The translations under genes and the position numbers were made by a program. A stretch of 64,000 bases of DNA from Trichobilharzia regenti (Eukaryota; Platyhelminthes; Trematoda; Strigeidida; Schistosomatidae): the NCBI GenBank assembly GCA_944472135.2, contig OX235262.1, positions 53,974,440 to 54,038,439 on the forward strand, written 5' to 3'. Every line of letters begins with the position of its first letter. The first letter of the stretch is position 1. Below the pieces are notes generated by a model. That model saw only the letters and a program-made list of their open reading frames with translations, had not been told where the DNA came from and made no database searches. Below, one piece after another: positions 37,701 through 49,700 of the stretch.

Positions 37701-40700
37701 GCAGGAACATATGTTACAGCCAGTGTAGCTTGTTGGGTCATCGCGATGTGCGAGCCTGACCACCACGTCAAGGTAGTAGCTATCGGTCGGGCATCGCTCA
37801 TCTACTTCATTGAGATGAAAGAAGCCTTCCTTGACTTACAAATGTCAACTAATTAAGTAGAATTAACAAAATAAATGAATGTTTGTGTCTGGAGGATTGA
37901 ATTTCAAATTGGAACTTTTCAAAGAATGAAACTTGTTCATGTTGCCACACTCCCTATAGCATACAAATATGTTGAAACTGAAAGAAAACAGACATTCAAA
38001 AGAAATAAAATGAGCAGAAATGTACGAGAGAAGGAATAATTACACAGAGAGGCATGATGACTTAATCCACCTTGAAGATTACAAAGAGTGAATTCATCTA
38101 AGTCAATGAAAACAACCTTGAACTGTATCACTGATAGTCTCCAACCACTCATTCCACACCTTTTGTACGTGTCTTCCCCAAACTAGCGGTCAACGACTTC
38201 ACGAACTGAAAAAAAGTTTTGCTTTGAATACGCCTAACTTATTTCCGACCTAGTCTTACGTCAGCTATCATTCTTTGTCTAGCAAGCCGGTGGCTTGGAA
38301 TGCATTGGGATCTCAATCAATGTACCTTCACCACCTCAGAAAAATTGTAAAATCATTTATTTCTCATAATCTCATTTTTGTTTCTACAACTACCTTGCCC
38401 TGGCGAATTTGGAGGCTTTTATCGTTGTCTTTTATTTAGTATTTAGGTTAGTATCGGACTATGAACCACACATAGTGTAAGGACTAATAGTACTGCCCAG
38501 TTGCGCAGACTGATTTATTTGCAGAAAGAGATTCAAACTCAGGATCGACTAGCTGAAAGCTGGGTGATTAATTTCGATATGAACGATATATGTATTCTAA
38601 ATGAGCATTTATTTTTCTAGACTGTCTTGTGTTTTCACTTTTCAATTTCGTAGATTGAAGTTGCGCGTCAGTCGTGGATATCGGAGATGAAAGGACAACA
38701 TACAAGTGTCAATCCTAGTAAGTGTTGAATATTTGTTGATTTAGGATAATTATTTCTCCAGACATCATCAACCACTGTTTATTTCATGATCATTTTCTTA
38801 TAATGCGTGTTACAGAAGACATAAATTCTCCAGAATGGTGTATGTGTAGACAGATTTTAAGTTTACTTGATTGATGATAGCCAAGACCATGTGTCGAATG
38901 GATATAAATGCATCCAAGTAGGTGATGGTGTTTTAATAAGGTTTTAAGATTAGCTCCTTGCAATTTCAGTTTAACACTGTCACTTAGATGCAGTCGTTGT
39001 ATCAGGATACTTCAATGGTTCAAGTAGAGAAGTCGTGTCAGTCAGAAAAGTATATTGGTGGCACTGGAACCCACGTGGCTGTGTGAGACCTTGTGAAGAG
39101 TTGTCGTCCAGAGTGGTGACAAACAGTGGTGTTCATCAGGGACACCCCGTGTCCTCGTTTCTGTTTGACTTCATCATAGATGTCCTAATGGAATTGACTC
39201 TAATTGAGTTTAGCGACTTAAGGGTTGACTTATTACCAGGGCGCAGTCTTGTAGACTTAGATTACGTGGATGACACTGTTCTCCTAGGTGAAGACGCCTA
39301 CAAATTCTTCTGCACTTCTTGGGCAGGAATCTTCGAACGTTTGGTATACTATTCGCTCTTATCAAATGTAGGATGATGCTACAGGACTAGACTGTACCAA
39401 CCCTTAGTTTAAGGATAGAAAGTGAAGTGGTTAGCATAAAAATTTGAAGTCTGTTATTATTATTGTTTTCTTGGGTCCAGAGAGGGAGATAGGGCCTCGA
39501 AAGCACATCTGCATTTCACACAACTACCTGTAATCTTTTTCAGAACGGAAACTTTGCAGTCAAGTCATCCAGCTCCGAGAACACGACCGCATAAAAAAAT
39601 TAAACCACCTATGCTAAAAATCTCTGTTATTTCAGGATAGCTCAGCTAACTTGACTTCTACTCACTTTTCGTTTTATTTTTCGTAGGTCATAAAAGCGTG
39701 CAAACAGAACCATCTGCTGATAACTCTCACGCCTCACAGTCTTCTGTACATGTCCAAACTGTAAGTTGTCACTTGCTTCAATTAGGCGAATATTTGAAAA
39801 TTAATAAAACGATATATTTCTTTTGTTTACATTGATCTAAAGCAAATATATACAATTATTATCACCATGTTTGTTCTTTCTCATTGTACACTTTAATGTT
39901 CTCAACTTTAGCTTGTTTTATTTTTTAAGTCCATCGTTTAAGGCTTTTATCATTGAGGAATATTGCTGAGTCACAGTAAAATACATGCGTTCTATGTTGT
40001 GTTTTTTTCCACTTTTCGCGTTCCAAGTGGAATATAGGGCTTCAACCTCCGTGTTTACTAGACTAGCTTTCATATTTCTTTCTTCTCCGAGCCTACTATG
40101 AGCTAGTAAACTAGTTAAGGTGTGGGGTTGTGTCATTGGGGAATCAAACTTAGATCTCCCACGTGTCTGGCAACGCTTTTAGGTGACCGCTGTATCCTGC
40201 AGCAAGTTACTGATGTTACTGGGATGCATTATTAAAGTCGATAACATAGTATCTGATAATTCATCGTATGAACCACGAAACATAAACTCATTATTTAGCA
40301 TTGGGAATTGATTTCATTTTCGTATCATGTATAACAGAATTGTCTTTTTTGTTTCTTCTTTTCTTTTACCTTTCAGAGCCTTTGTGATCTACTATCAATT
40401 AAGCTTGGATTAAACTTGAGTGATAATTCAACATTCGATAATACTGAAGCGCTTGAAATCAAGTCAATTCTACTTAATAAATATCCTATATTATCTCAAT
40501 TCATGTCTATGGAATGTCTTCATTATTTATGTACACATTTAATTGAAACACCGTGTATGCATTTATTATATTTGGAGAAAGAAATTTCAAATTCTTTTCA
40601 TACTCTCCTTGAAATACGACTTCAAAATTTCTTGAAACAAGTGAACAATGAATTGAAGAAATTAATCGATGAATATAAAGTAAGTGTGTTTTATTATGTT

Positions 40701-43700
40701 TTTATGTTACTTATTTATCTTGAATAATGAGTTCATAAAAGAGATCACATGATGGGAAGATGAGAGGCTTATGAGCAATCGCGTGGGGTCATCTGAAGAG
40801 GATTGCTAAGAATCAGACGAAATGGAGATGTGCTCCTGAAGCCTTATACTGCACTCAAAACCCAAGGAAATAATTAATGAATTATTACTTACACCACGAC
40901 CTTGCCCTCTCCTTGGTTTTTAATGATTCGCTGTATCACTGTGCCACATCATATATGCGCGTCCTTTCAAAACGTGTTGGAGAACATTACCCAGCGTGGC
41001 TGCAAAGAGTAGGCACCGGTTCAATCAGAAGTCCCATTATTGAACATCTGATCAACACCTCCCACAACATCTCAACTGTTTCTTTCAAAGTAATTTACAA
41101 AGTCAACAGAAACCTACCAAAAGCAGTATGTTTCCGACTTCTCTGTACTACAGAATCCCTCGCAATATGCATCGAGAAGCCGGAGCTATATGTTCAGAAG
41201 AAATTAGTCCAACCTCTACAACTACCATGGGCCTAGTTAAGTATGTTTCCTTAGCTACTTATTTTTCTTCTTTTGTTCTCTTTTTTCTTTTCAATCTTTT
41301 TTCGTTCACTGTGTGTGTGATTTTTACTCCTTCTGTCTTCATTTTGATTCACCCCATTTTTCAGTTATAAAAAGTTATTTTAAGTTTGTTTCCATGCTTT
41401 TCCTGTTCACATTCATAATTCGTTTAAAATAACAATTTTACAATTGTCTTAATCTTGAACAGTTTTTGTGTTCCTAAGGCTCTTATAATCTATATTCACA
41501 CCTCCTAACTCCCATCTCAAGTTTATAATTATTATTTTAATTTAGTTTCCATGTGCATTTTTGCACACTTGTTATCCGTTTTAATCCTATGTAATTTTGT
41601 TTCTAAGCCTCTCGTAAACCATATCTAGTTGAAAATTATTATCACCTTTTATTCGCCGTCGTAATTATGTGGAGTCAAATAAGAACTGTATCCATGTAAA
41701 ATTGTGTATTTAAATGCGGTTGTACAGCTTTTGAAAATGAAATCACCGAAAAGGCAGATATCTTTGCTGAACTTCATGTTCTCTTCTTTCAAATGTCCAT
41801 ACGGGTGTTTTCCACGACCACTTAATATAGTCAAACTGATGTTGAATTGTATTCTTTTACATTGATAGAAAATTGCTCTTCATGGGATTAATTATTCATC
41901 TTCATATAGTTCAATATATCTTGCATTTCTTTGGTATTATTAGATTTATATCGGATTAAGTGAAGTATTGTTATTATTACTGTTCCATTGGGTTCCGAGT
42001 GGAACATTGGGCTTCAACAACACATCTCCACTTTGATCTATTTTCGTCTGTCCTCTTCAGCTGGGCGCACGATTGCCCATAATCTCTCTTCTCCTTGCAC
42101 GATCTTCTCCATGTTACCCTTAGACAACCCACCCATTGTTTCCTATCGAGGTTCCACTCGAAGGCCTGGTGTATGATGCCATTCGATGATATCCTCAGAG
42201 TATGCTCAATCTATCTCCACTTTCACCTACATATTTGTTGGATGGTATTTTTTTTTGGTTAGTCTGTTCCCATAGCTTCTTTTTGCTAACTCAAGTGAAG
42301 TATACGATTGCCAAATTCATAACTTCATCTTTCACTAGTAAAAAGTGTAGGCTATCCAGAAAATGTATTGTATTTCTTGGTTAGTGAAGATTTTTCAATG
42401 TTTTATTGCGAAGAACTGAAACTCATCCAAATTGTTAATTCTAAATAATCGAGTGTCTTCACATGTATTGAAATTTGTTCAGTGTGGCATATTCATCTTT
42501 TCAACTTATATTATGTGTATACATGTAGTCGGTGACTAAATGCTTATATCTAGCATCATAAAAATTTTAAAAATTATTCACTTGAACACATTCGTTCACC
42601 ATAGTATTTATTCTTCAAGGCTTAGCAGTGAATCCCATGATTTATGTTTTATCGTTTTCCACACTTCTTAGCTCTATACCGGATTACACTCCATTTAACA
42701 CTTTCATTATTTTATTTTACTCCTTTGCCATAGGAGTAAAGCATCGAGCTTTGAAGTTTTATTAGCAGCGCTGTTACGTTTTATACGCCCAACTTTCCTT
42801 GTTTATTTGGCTGACTACCAGCTAAACAAGGTTCAGAATTGTGTCGTCTGGGTTTTGAGCCCCGGACCACATTCACAGTTGGTTAGCATGCTACAGCTGA
42901 ACCATGTCCAATTTTTATTTATTATTATTATTGCTCCCTTGGGTTCCTAGTGGAACATAGGGCTTCAACTGCACGTCTCCATTTGCTTCTGTCTTCTGCT
43001 GTACTTTTCACATGCATCCATGTTAGTCCATACTCTTTCAACTCCTCTTCACACGATCTCCTCCATGTCACCCTTGGACGTCCCACGTCTCCAATTTTTA
43101 CTTCAAAATTATTGTTTGTCATGTGAAATAGAAGAACGGAAAGCTCTAGGTTGTTGAACTGAAAAATTCATATATCGCACAATACATAATACGTAAATTA
43201 TCAAGTTTTACTTTTCATTTAGCCATACAAATGGAATGGTCAAAAATCTTAATTCACCTTATTTTTCTCTGTCTAGGTGACGCATATTTTCAATGAAAAT
43301 GTTAACAAGACTGTTTTGTCAGATGACGCTGTGATTTTAAAATACTTTGATCCGCTACAGTCAGTATCTGTGATTAGAGAACCTGAGAAAACAACTGCCG
43401 AGTGTATTGCACATAATCTAAGTGTAAAAACTTCAGATAATCAGTTGTCTAACACAATTAGTAGTGAATATCAATCATTAATTACAAAAATTCGTGTATT
43501 AACTTCAAGCGTGAGTAAATCAAGCGAATGTGCACCACCATCTGATCTACATAATTCACTGTCGACTTATGAACATAAATTTGTACAAGTTAGCGATCTT
43601 GAAGCTCCTTATTATTATTCTATCCTTGAAAAAATTAAAGGTATGTGTGTATTCTAACTTTTTAAGCTGTTTTTCATTATCTCATGATACTAATATTTAT

Positions 43701-46700
43701 TCTTGTGATTTTTGAATAAATGTTACTATATTTATGTCCATTATGCGAAATAAACTAAACCATTTTGACTGGTTTCAACGTAGAACTTTGCACAGATTTG
43801 CAGCAGTTCGAGCTGCTACACTGCATGTAGCATAAAAGCAAGAGAAGGGAGTAAAGAGAGGTAATAAGTAGAAATATGAGGCGAAAAGAATAGTAATATG
43901 AAAAAACAACAGAATTTTATTGGATATTATGAATCACAAGGAGTGGATGCATATGAGCCATTGATAACCATTTTGAGCCAGCTGTTGGTTTTTATCGTCC
44001 TGAACACCCCAACCAGTCAGGAAGTCTACACTTCCCGATGTGGCTGAAACTACCTGTTAAAGGTTTCATAGACTAATGCCATTGTTGTCGTTTGACTACC
44101 AACAGCCCTTTTCCAACATGGTCCTATGTCAGTCAGCTAATAATTGCCTGTCGAGGAAGTTTGTAGATGGCTAGGCATGCGTAACACATGTCTTAGCCAT
44201 CGCAGTTCATGTAGCTTCACAAGCTCATCTATTTACTTTCCCTTCTCACCTAACCCTCGACGCCTAACCCACCGTTTTATGAAACCTAACACGGCAGATG
44301 GAAGGCAGCCACCTATGATCATAGACAGCTAACCGGTATTTTCATGTCTTCCACTTTCAGTGGCTATGTCTCATCGTCGTAATAGAGAAGAGAGCCAACT
44401 TCTGAAAAATGCACATGTCGTTGGATTGATAGCCGGATATCGCGTCTACGCCATAGGTGGCATTAGTTGGCATATGCCAACCGAACCTTTTGTATCCGTG
44501 CTGAGATTTCGTCGGCGATTAATCCGCTGGCGTTGGGGCAGATTCAGCTTCCCAAATACGTGAAGTAGTCACCACGCTCTACCACTTCACTCCCTATTTG
44601 TACGCTAGGAGTCAATGTAGTCCAGTCCTGTAGCATCATCTTACATTTGATGGGAGTGAACCGCATCCCAAACATTCTCAGATTACTGGTCAAGGTGTTC
44701 AGAAGACTCTGCATTTCGCCAACGTTTTCGCCTGGGATGAGGGACTATATCATCCGCGTGTATATTCTATGCCAACAAGATTATTCCTTGACAACAAGTC
44801 AATCCCTGAGTCTCTGAAGTGAGTTAGGGTTAATTCCAGTAGTACATCTGTGATGAAACTAAACAGAAATGGGCAAAGTGGGCTGGCATCCCTGATGGAC
44901 ACCACTGATTGTCACCACTTCAGATGAGTACTCTCCATAGGTTCTCACCTGGTTGGTTGCATGATTTCGAGTAGAATGCCTTGATCAGTGTAATGTATTT
45001 TCTTGGCATTCCCTTCACAGTCATTTTAGGATTAGGTTGTCACAGTTACTGTAGATATTATCTGAATGGATTATGAGTGTTTGATTTATTTAGTGAAGGG
45101 CTATTGTTGAAGAGTTTTTTAATCACTTTCTAGAGACCAATAGACTAACGATTTGGTAGCCAGATTTCTTCACTGTGTCGGTTATTCGGTCTTTCGCTAG
45201 TTGTCTAAATGAAAATAACTCATATATCATTATAGAAGTACATCAGTCAACATTGTTATGGTAACTTTTAGTAGTATTAACGAATCCATCATATAAGATG
45301 GGTAGTGTTCTACCACGACTTTGGAAGCTACCATGCAATTCACTGGACTGTGTGCTTATGGAAGTTGGTTGGCGGTTATTTCTTCCTGGCTTTCGAAACT
45401 ATGGAGGTCGATTTCTCCTTCGGGTTCCTTAAACAGGAGCATTTGTGTTACGTGACCGTAAAGTCCAGGGGACAACTGCTTGAGGTCTGTCACACTACCT
45501 GCTTGAAGTAGTTTTTGCAGTAGCGGACGGCCGAAAGGTTAGTCGGGGTGTACGATTTTTTAGACTCAGCTTTTTTATACCCCTCACTCCTCCAGAGAAA
45601 ATAGGTGGCATAACTGGCTTGTTGGTCATCACCTTCAGTTACCTTCATGTTCATCAACAGCACGACTTTGCCCACAAACTTTCAACTTAGTGTAAATGAC
45701 TTATACTGTGCTGGTAGCTGCTTCTGGTCAAACTGCTATTCAGGCAATGTTTCTGGCGAGGTTGGGTTTACAGAAACATAAGTGCTAGTCAGTGTAGATT
45801 GTTGAGTTGGTGTGCAATGGAAGCCCCACTACTGCACCAAGGTAGCAGCTATCGACCTATAGACAATTATGAATAAATGTTACATATATGGTTATCGAAA
45901 CACACATGGCGCATTTGTAGGATTCTACATAAAGTAACTTTCATGTTACAACTCATACATGCTAAAAATTCCAGTAATAATAACCAACGCTTAAAAAGGT
46001 TTTTAACACGTAAGTACGATCTTTGGTGCAGTATATAATTCTTGTTTTTAATCTTCTCTAGGTGATGTATTAAAGTATGTTGAGTTATGCCAGTCTCGCG
46101 CTGCACAAACACTTCATACGGAGCTGTTTCGCATACACAAAAGAGCATGCAGACAATTCACTTGTCAACTTCGCAAAGCTCTGCTTGATGCTGGTGCACC
46201 ACCAGTTTCCTCTACTACTTGGCATACACGTCTTAATAAAACTACCAATGTTCCTCAAGAAGTGAATTCTAACCACAGCAAATGTATACCTCATGATATC
46301 AGCTGCAATTCTCAGAATTCCAAATTAAAGGAACCCGAAAGTGTGATTATACCTCCTATGTCAAAGTAATTTTCACTTTTTTTGGTGTGGTGTACATAAT
46401 TAAAGACTATTCTTTATTTTGATACTACACGAAACAGAAAAATTCCTCATAATGGTTATCGATGGACATGTTATTATTGTGTCGTACTACTCGGTCTGTC
46501 CGTGAAGTAAAGTGCTGATAGTATTTTCGTTGAACTATATAAAATGCTTTAGAATTGTCCTTTATTTACAGATGTCGAATATTCTGATACTTAGTCTTTC
46601 TTCTTACAACAGAAATAGATGTGTATCCAAGAAAGGTTTATGATGACCATTATAACATGTCGCCAAGCGGCAACAGTTTAGAGTGACTGTAAGTGATAAT

Positions 46701-49700
46701 ACCAGCTGGTTCTGGGACCAGTTGAAATCTCTGAGAAAACATCAATTCCTTTGGTTATTTCAATGGGAACGTTTCTAAATGTCAAAGTTTGCCCAGAATC
46801 TTCAGTTAGTCTGAACAAATAAGTATTTCGTACACAATTCTAAATACGCATGCATTTGCTTGTCATTTTTATTATTTAATGTACTAATTAGACATGTTGA
46901 GTTTCACTCTGCTTTTGTCCTCGTCCTTTATTCAGTGATTGGGTCTAATAATCAGTTCATACATCGTGAACTCGAGGATTTGTACCACTTTAGAATGTTT
47001 AATTTAATTATGACAGATATCTTAAATGAGGAAACTTTATGTTTTAGAATAAGCTTGGAAAGCCACAACGACACTGGTATCCTAAGGTATCAGCTAGACG
47101 AATCAGTCGAAACAGCTTTCTTTGAAGGGAAAGTAGGACTCAGTTTCTCAACCAAAGTTGTCATAACTCTACAAATCAAGAATCATTTACCGGTGAATCC
47201 CTTTTTCAGTGTGTAGTGAATTGCTCCCATTGAGCTAATTACATGTATCTTATCCATGTGAGCCTGTGAACATGAATTGATGCGCTGATGTAAAGACTTT
47301 AAAAGTTCATTAATAACGTGATTTTACTCCACTTACTACATAGTGGTTATCAAGAAAAAGCCAGAATATAGGTGTGTATGTTGATTAATATCGGTCTTGG
47401 TGATCTATTGAACGGTGAATACTCACCTCTTCACCTATTGGCAATCGAAGTTTTTAGAAGTAAAGATTAAAATACTGAATCTTTGTATCTGGAAGAAATA
47501 TGTGCATTGAACTCGTTTAATTTTTGTTTTATAACTTCTCAGTTTCACAATCATGTTTATTTAGTCTGTTTCTGTCAAATATTTCTGAATATTGGGTTTA
47601 TGTGAATAAATGGTTTTAGTTCACAAGGGGAAATTTTTTCAGTAACCGAAATCAGTTAGACAACCCTTGAAGATGGTAAAACAATGGGTATCTATTTCCT
47701 CTTAGTTCGGCAGTGTTCATGTACTGAACCGTCTTTATGGGATAAAGGACATTACCATTCAGACAGCGGATTTGAGTCCGATGATCCATAAATTGTAACC
47801 ATTTTTAAATTCACCACTGTCATCTGATGTCATCGACGTTGTTTGTATTTTAACATCCGACTTTGTGTATCCCATCTCTCACTATTTCTCAGTATACATT
47901 CATTTACTGAAATCAATTGCTGATGTACCATACTGATTAAACAAAATAACTCAATAGGAAAAAACTAATAGTCAGTGATGATGATTGATGTGCGTCAGTG
48001 GTACAGCAGTTAGGACTCTCGTCCGGTTGTGAGACCTGGCCACTGAGAGTGGAAGACATGAAAAGACTAGCTGCCTTTGATCATAGGTGCCTGCGTTCTA
48101 TTTCCCGTGTAAAGTGGCATAATAAGGTGAGCAACATGGAGGTTAGGTGTAGAGTTCTAGGTAAACAGGGGAAATCAATCGACGAAGTCGTGAAGCTACA
48201 TCGACTGAGATGGTTAGGACATGTGTTACGTATGCCAAGTCATCGCCTCCCTCGACGAGCTATGTTAGCGGATATAGGGTCAGGCTGGAAAAAAGCTAGC
48301 GGCGGTCAAACAAAAACTTGGCATCAGTCAATGAAATCCACAACAGTTGGTCTTAGCCACGTAGGAAGGTGTAGACTTCCAGGCTGGGGTCCTCGGGACG
48401 GCAAAAATCTATGGTTGGAAACAATTGGTGACATGGCTCAAAATCGTTCTCAGTGGCGCAGATGCATCCACTCCCTGTGACTTATGATCTTCAATGAAAT
48501 TGTTTTGTATTTCTTTATTACTCCTTTGTCTCACACCTCTGCTCACTGTTTCTATTATGCTTTTCTTGTACTTTCTTCTCATGCTTCGCGTGCTACACGG
48601 AATGTGGCGACTTGAACTTCCGCACATTTGTGCAAAGTTCTATGTCGAAAACAGACAGACAGACTCTCGTCCGGGGTTCGATCCCCGGTCGACACACTCC
48701 TTTACCTCGCTAAGCCAGAAATAAAACTGGTAAAGAGAGAAGGTTGGGCATGAGGCTAGCAACCTCATCCTGTAAAAATAAACACCACTGCTACAGAAAC
48801 TTCAAGCCACTGGCTTGAAGCCTTATGTTCCACTGGGAACGTGAAGGAATAAAAAAGGTGATGTTTTGCCATAATTGTAAATAATACCTCATACATATTT
48901 CTTGTGTAAGTGTCAAAATCATCATAACAATCATACACAAGAAATAATTTCTCGTCATTGTCACTTTTTTTCATTCCTCTGCCGTCTGAGTGGAACATTT
49001 GGCTCCTGACCTGAAGTTGCAGTAGCCGCTGTGTTGTTTTCACAGGTGCGTTTGCTGGCCTCACTCTCACTCTTCTCTCTTTCCAAGACACTTACTATCA
49101 GCCAGTAAACTACTTGATGTTTGGGAGTACATTGAGCGAGAATCGAAACCTGAACCATGTACCTATTTGCAGTGGTTGATAGTCACTGACAATGATAAGG
49201 TGAAGTTGATTGTTAAATAGACTGTTGGGTGTGAAGTTTTATTTCATAAAATGATAGTCGGTTATATCATTGTTTGTTATAGCAGTAAATATTTCTTCTC
49301 CATTTTTTGTGTATTTTTTTATATTTTTTGGCCTACTCCATTCACTATCACTTACACTCGTTTCATATTTGACACTTAGTTCATGTACAGATTTAGAATC
49401 ATTGTTACACATTATCGATGAAGTCTGCAGCACAACAGAATCTAAATTTTATACAGAAACCACAACTGGATCACGTTTATTCAATCGGTCTACAACAGAA
49501 TCTGAATCTTATTCAAGGCATAATTCACAACACCGGTGTGAGCAACAGTCACGTGTAGATAATATTGGTGACTTAGCTTCTGCATCGTATAACCCTAATG
49601 AACCAAAAAGGGCACACAGTGAATTATCTTCAATGCATAACTACTTTTCTAATGTTAATTCACCTCAGCAATTATCTGTCACAAATGCGTCTGTTGAAAT

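Larger units (their letters stand above)
47990..48857 (+). mobile_element. tRNA-headed SINE split by RTE copy F
   Basis: The head gtgcgtcagtggtacagcag (47990-48026) is interrupted inside the tRNA-like region. It resumes at 48675 with box B ggttcgatcccc, the gttgggcatgaggctagcaa body, and the tail cttgaagccttatgttccac. It lies in intron 22. Confidence 0.9.

Noticed and set aside
46860..47216. 118-codon open frame in CEP152 intron 22
   Set aside because: Adding it would break the otherwise exact phase between exons 22 and 23, and there is no matching acceptor/donor pair. No homology is recognised.
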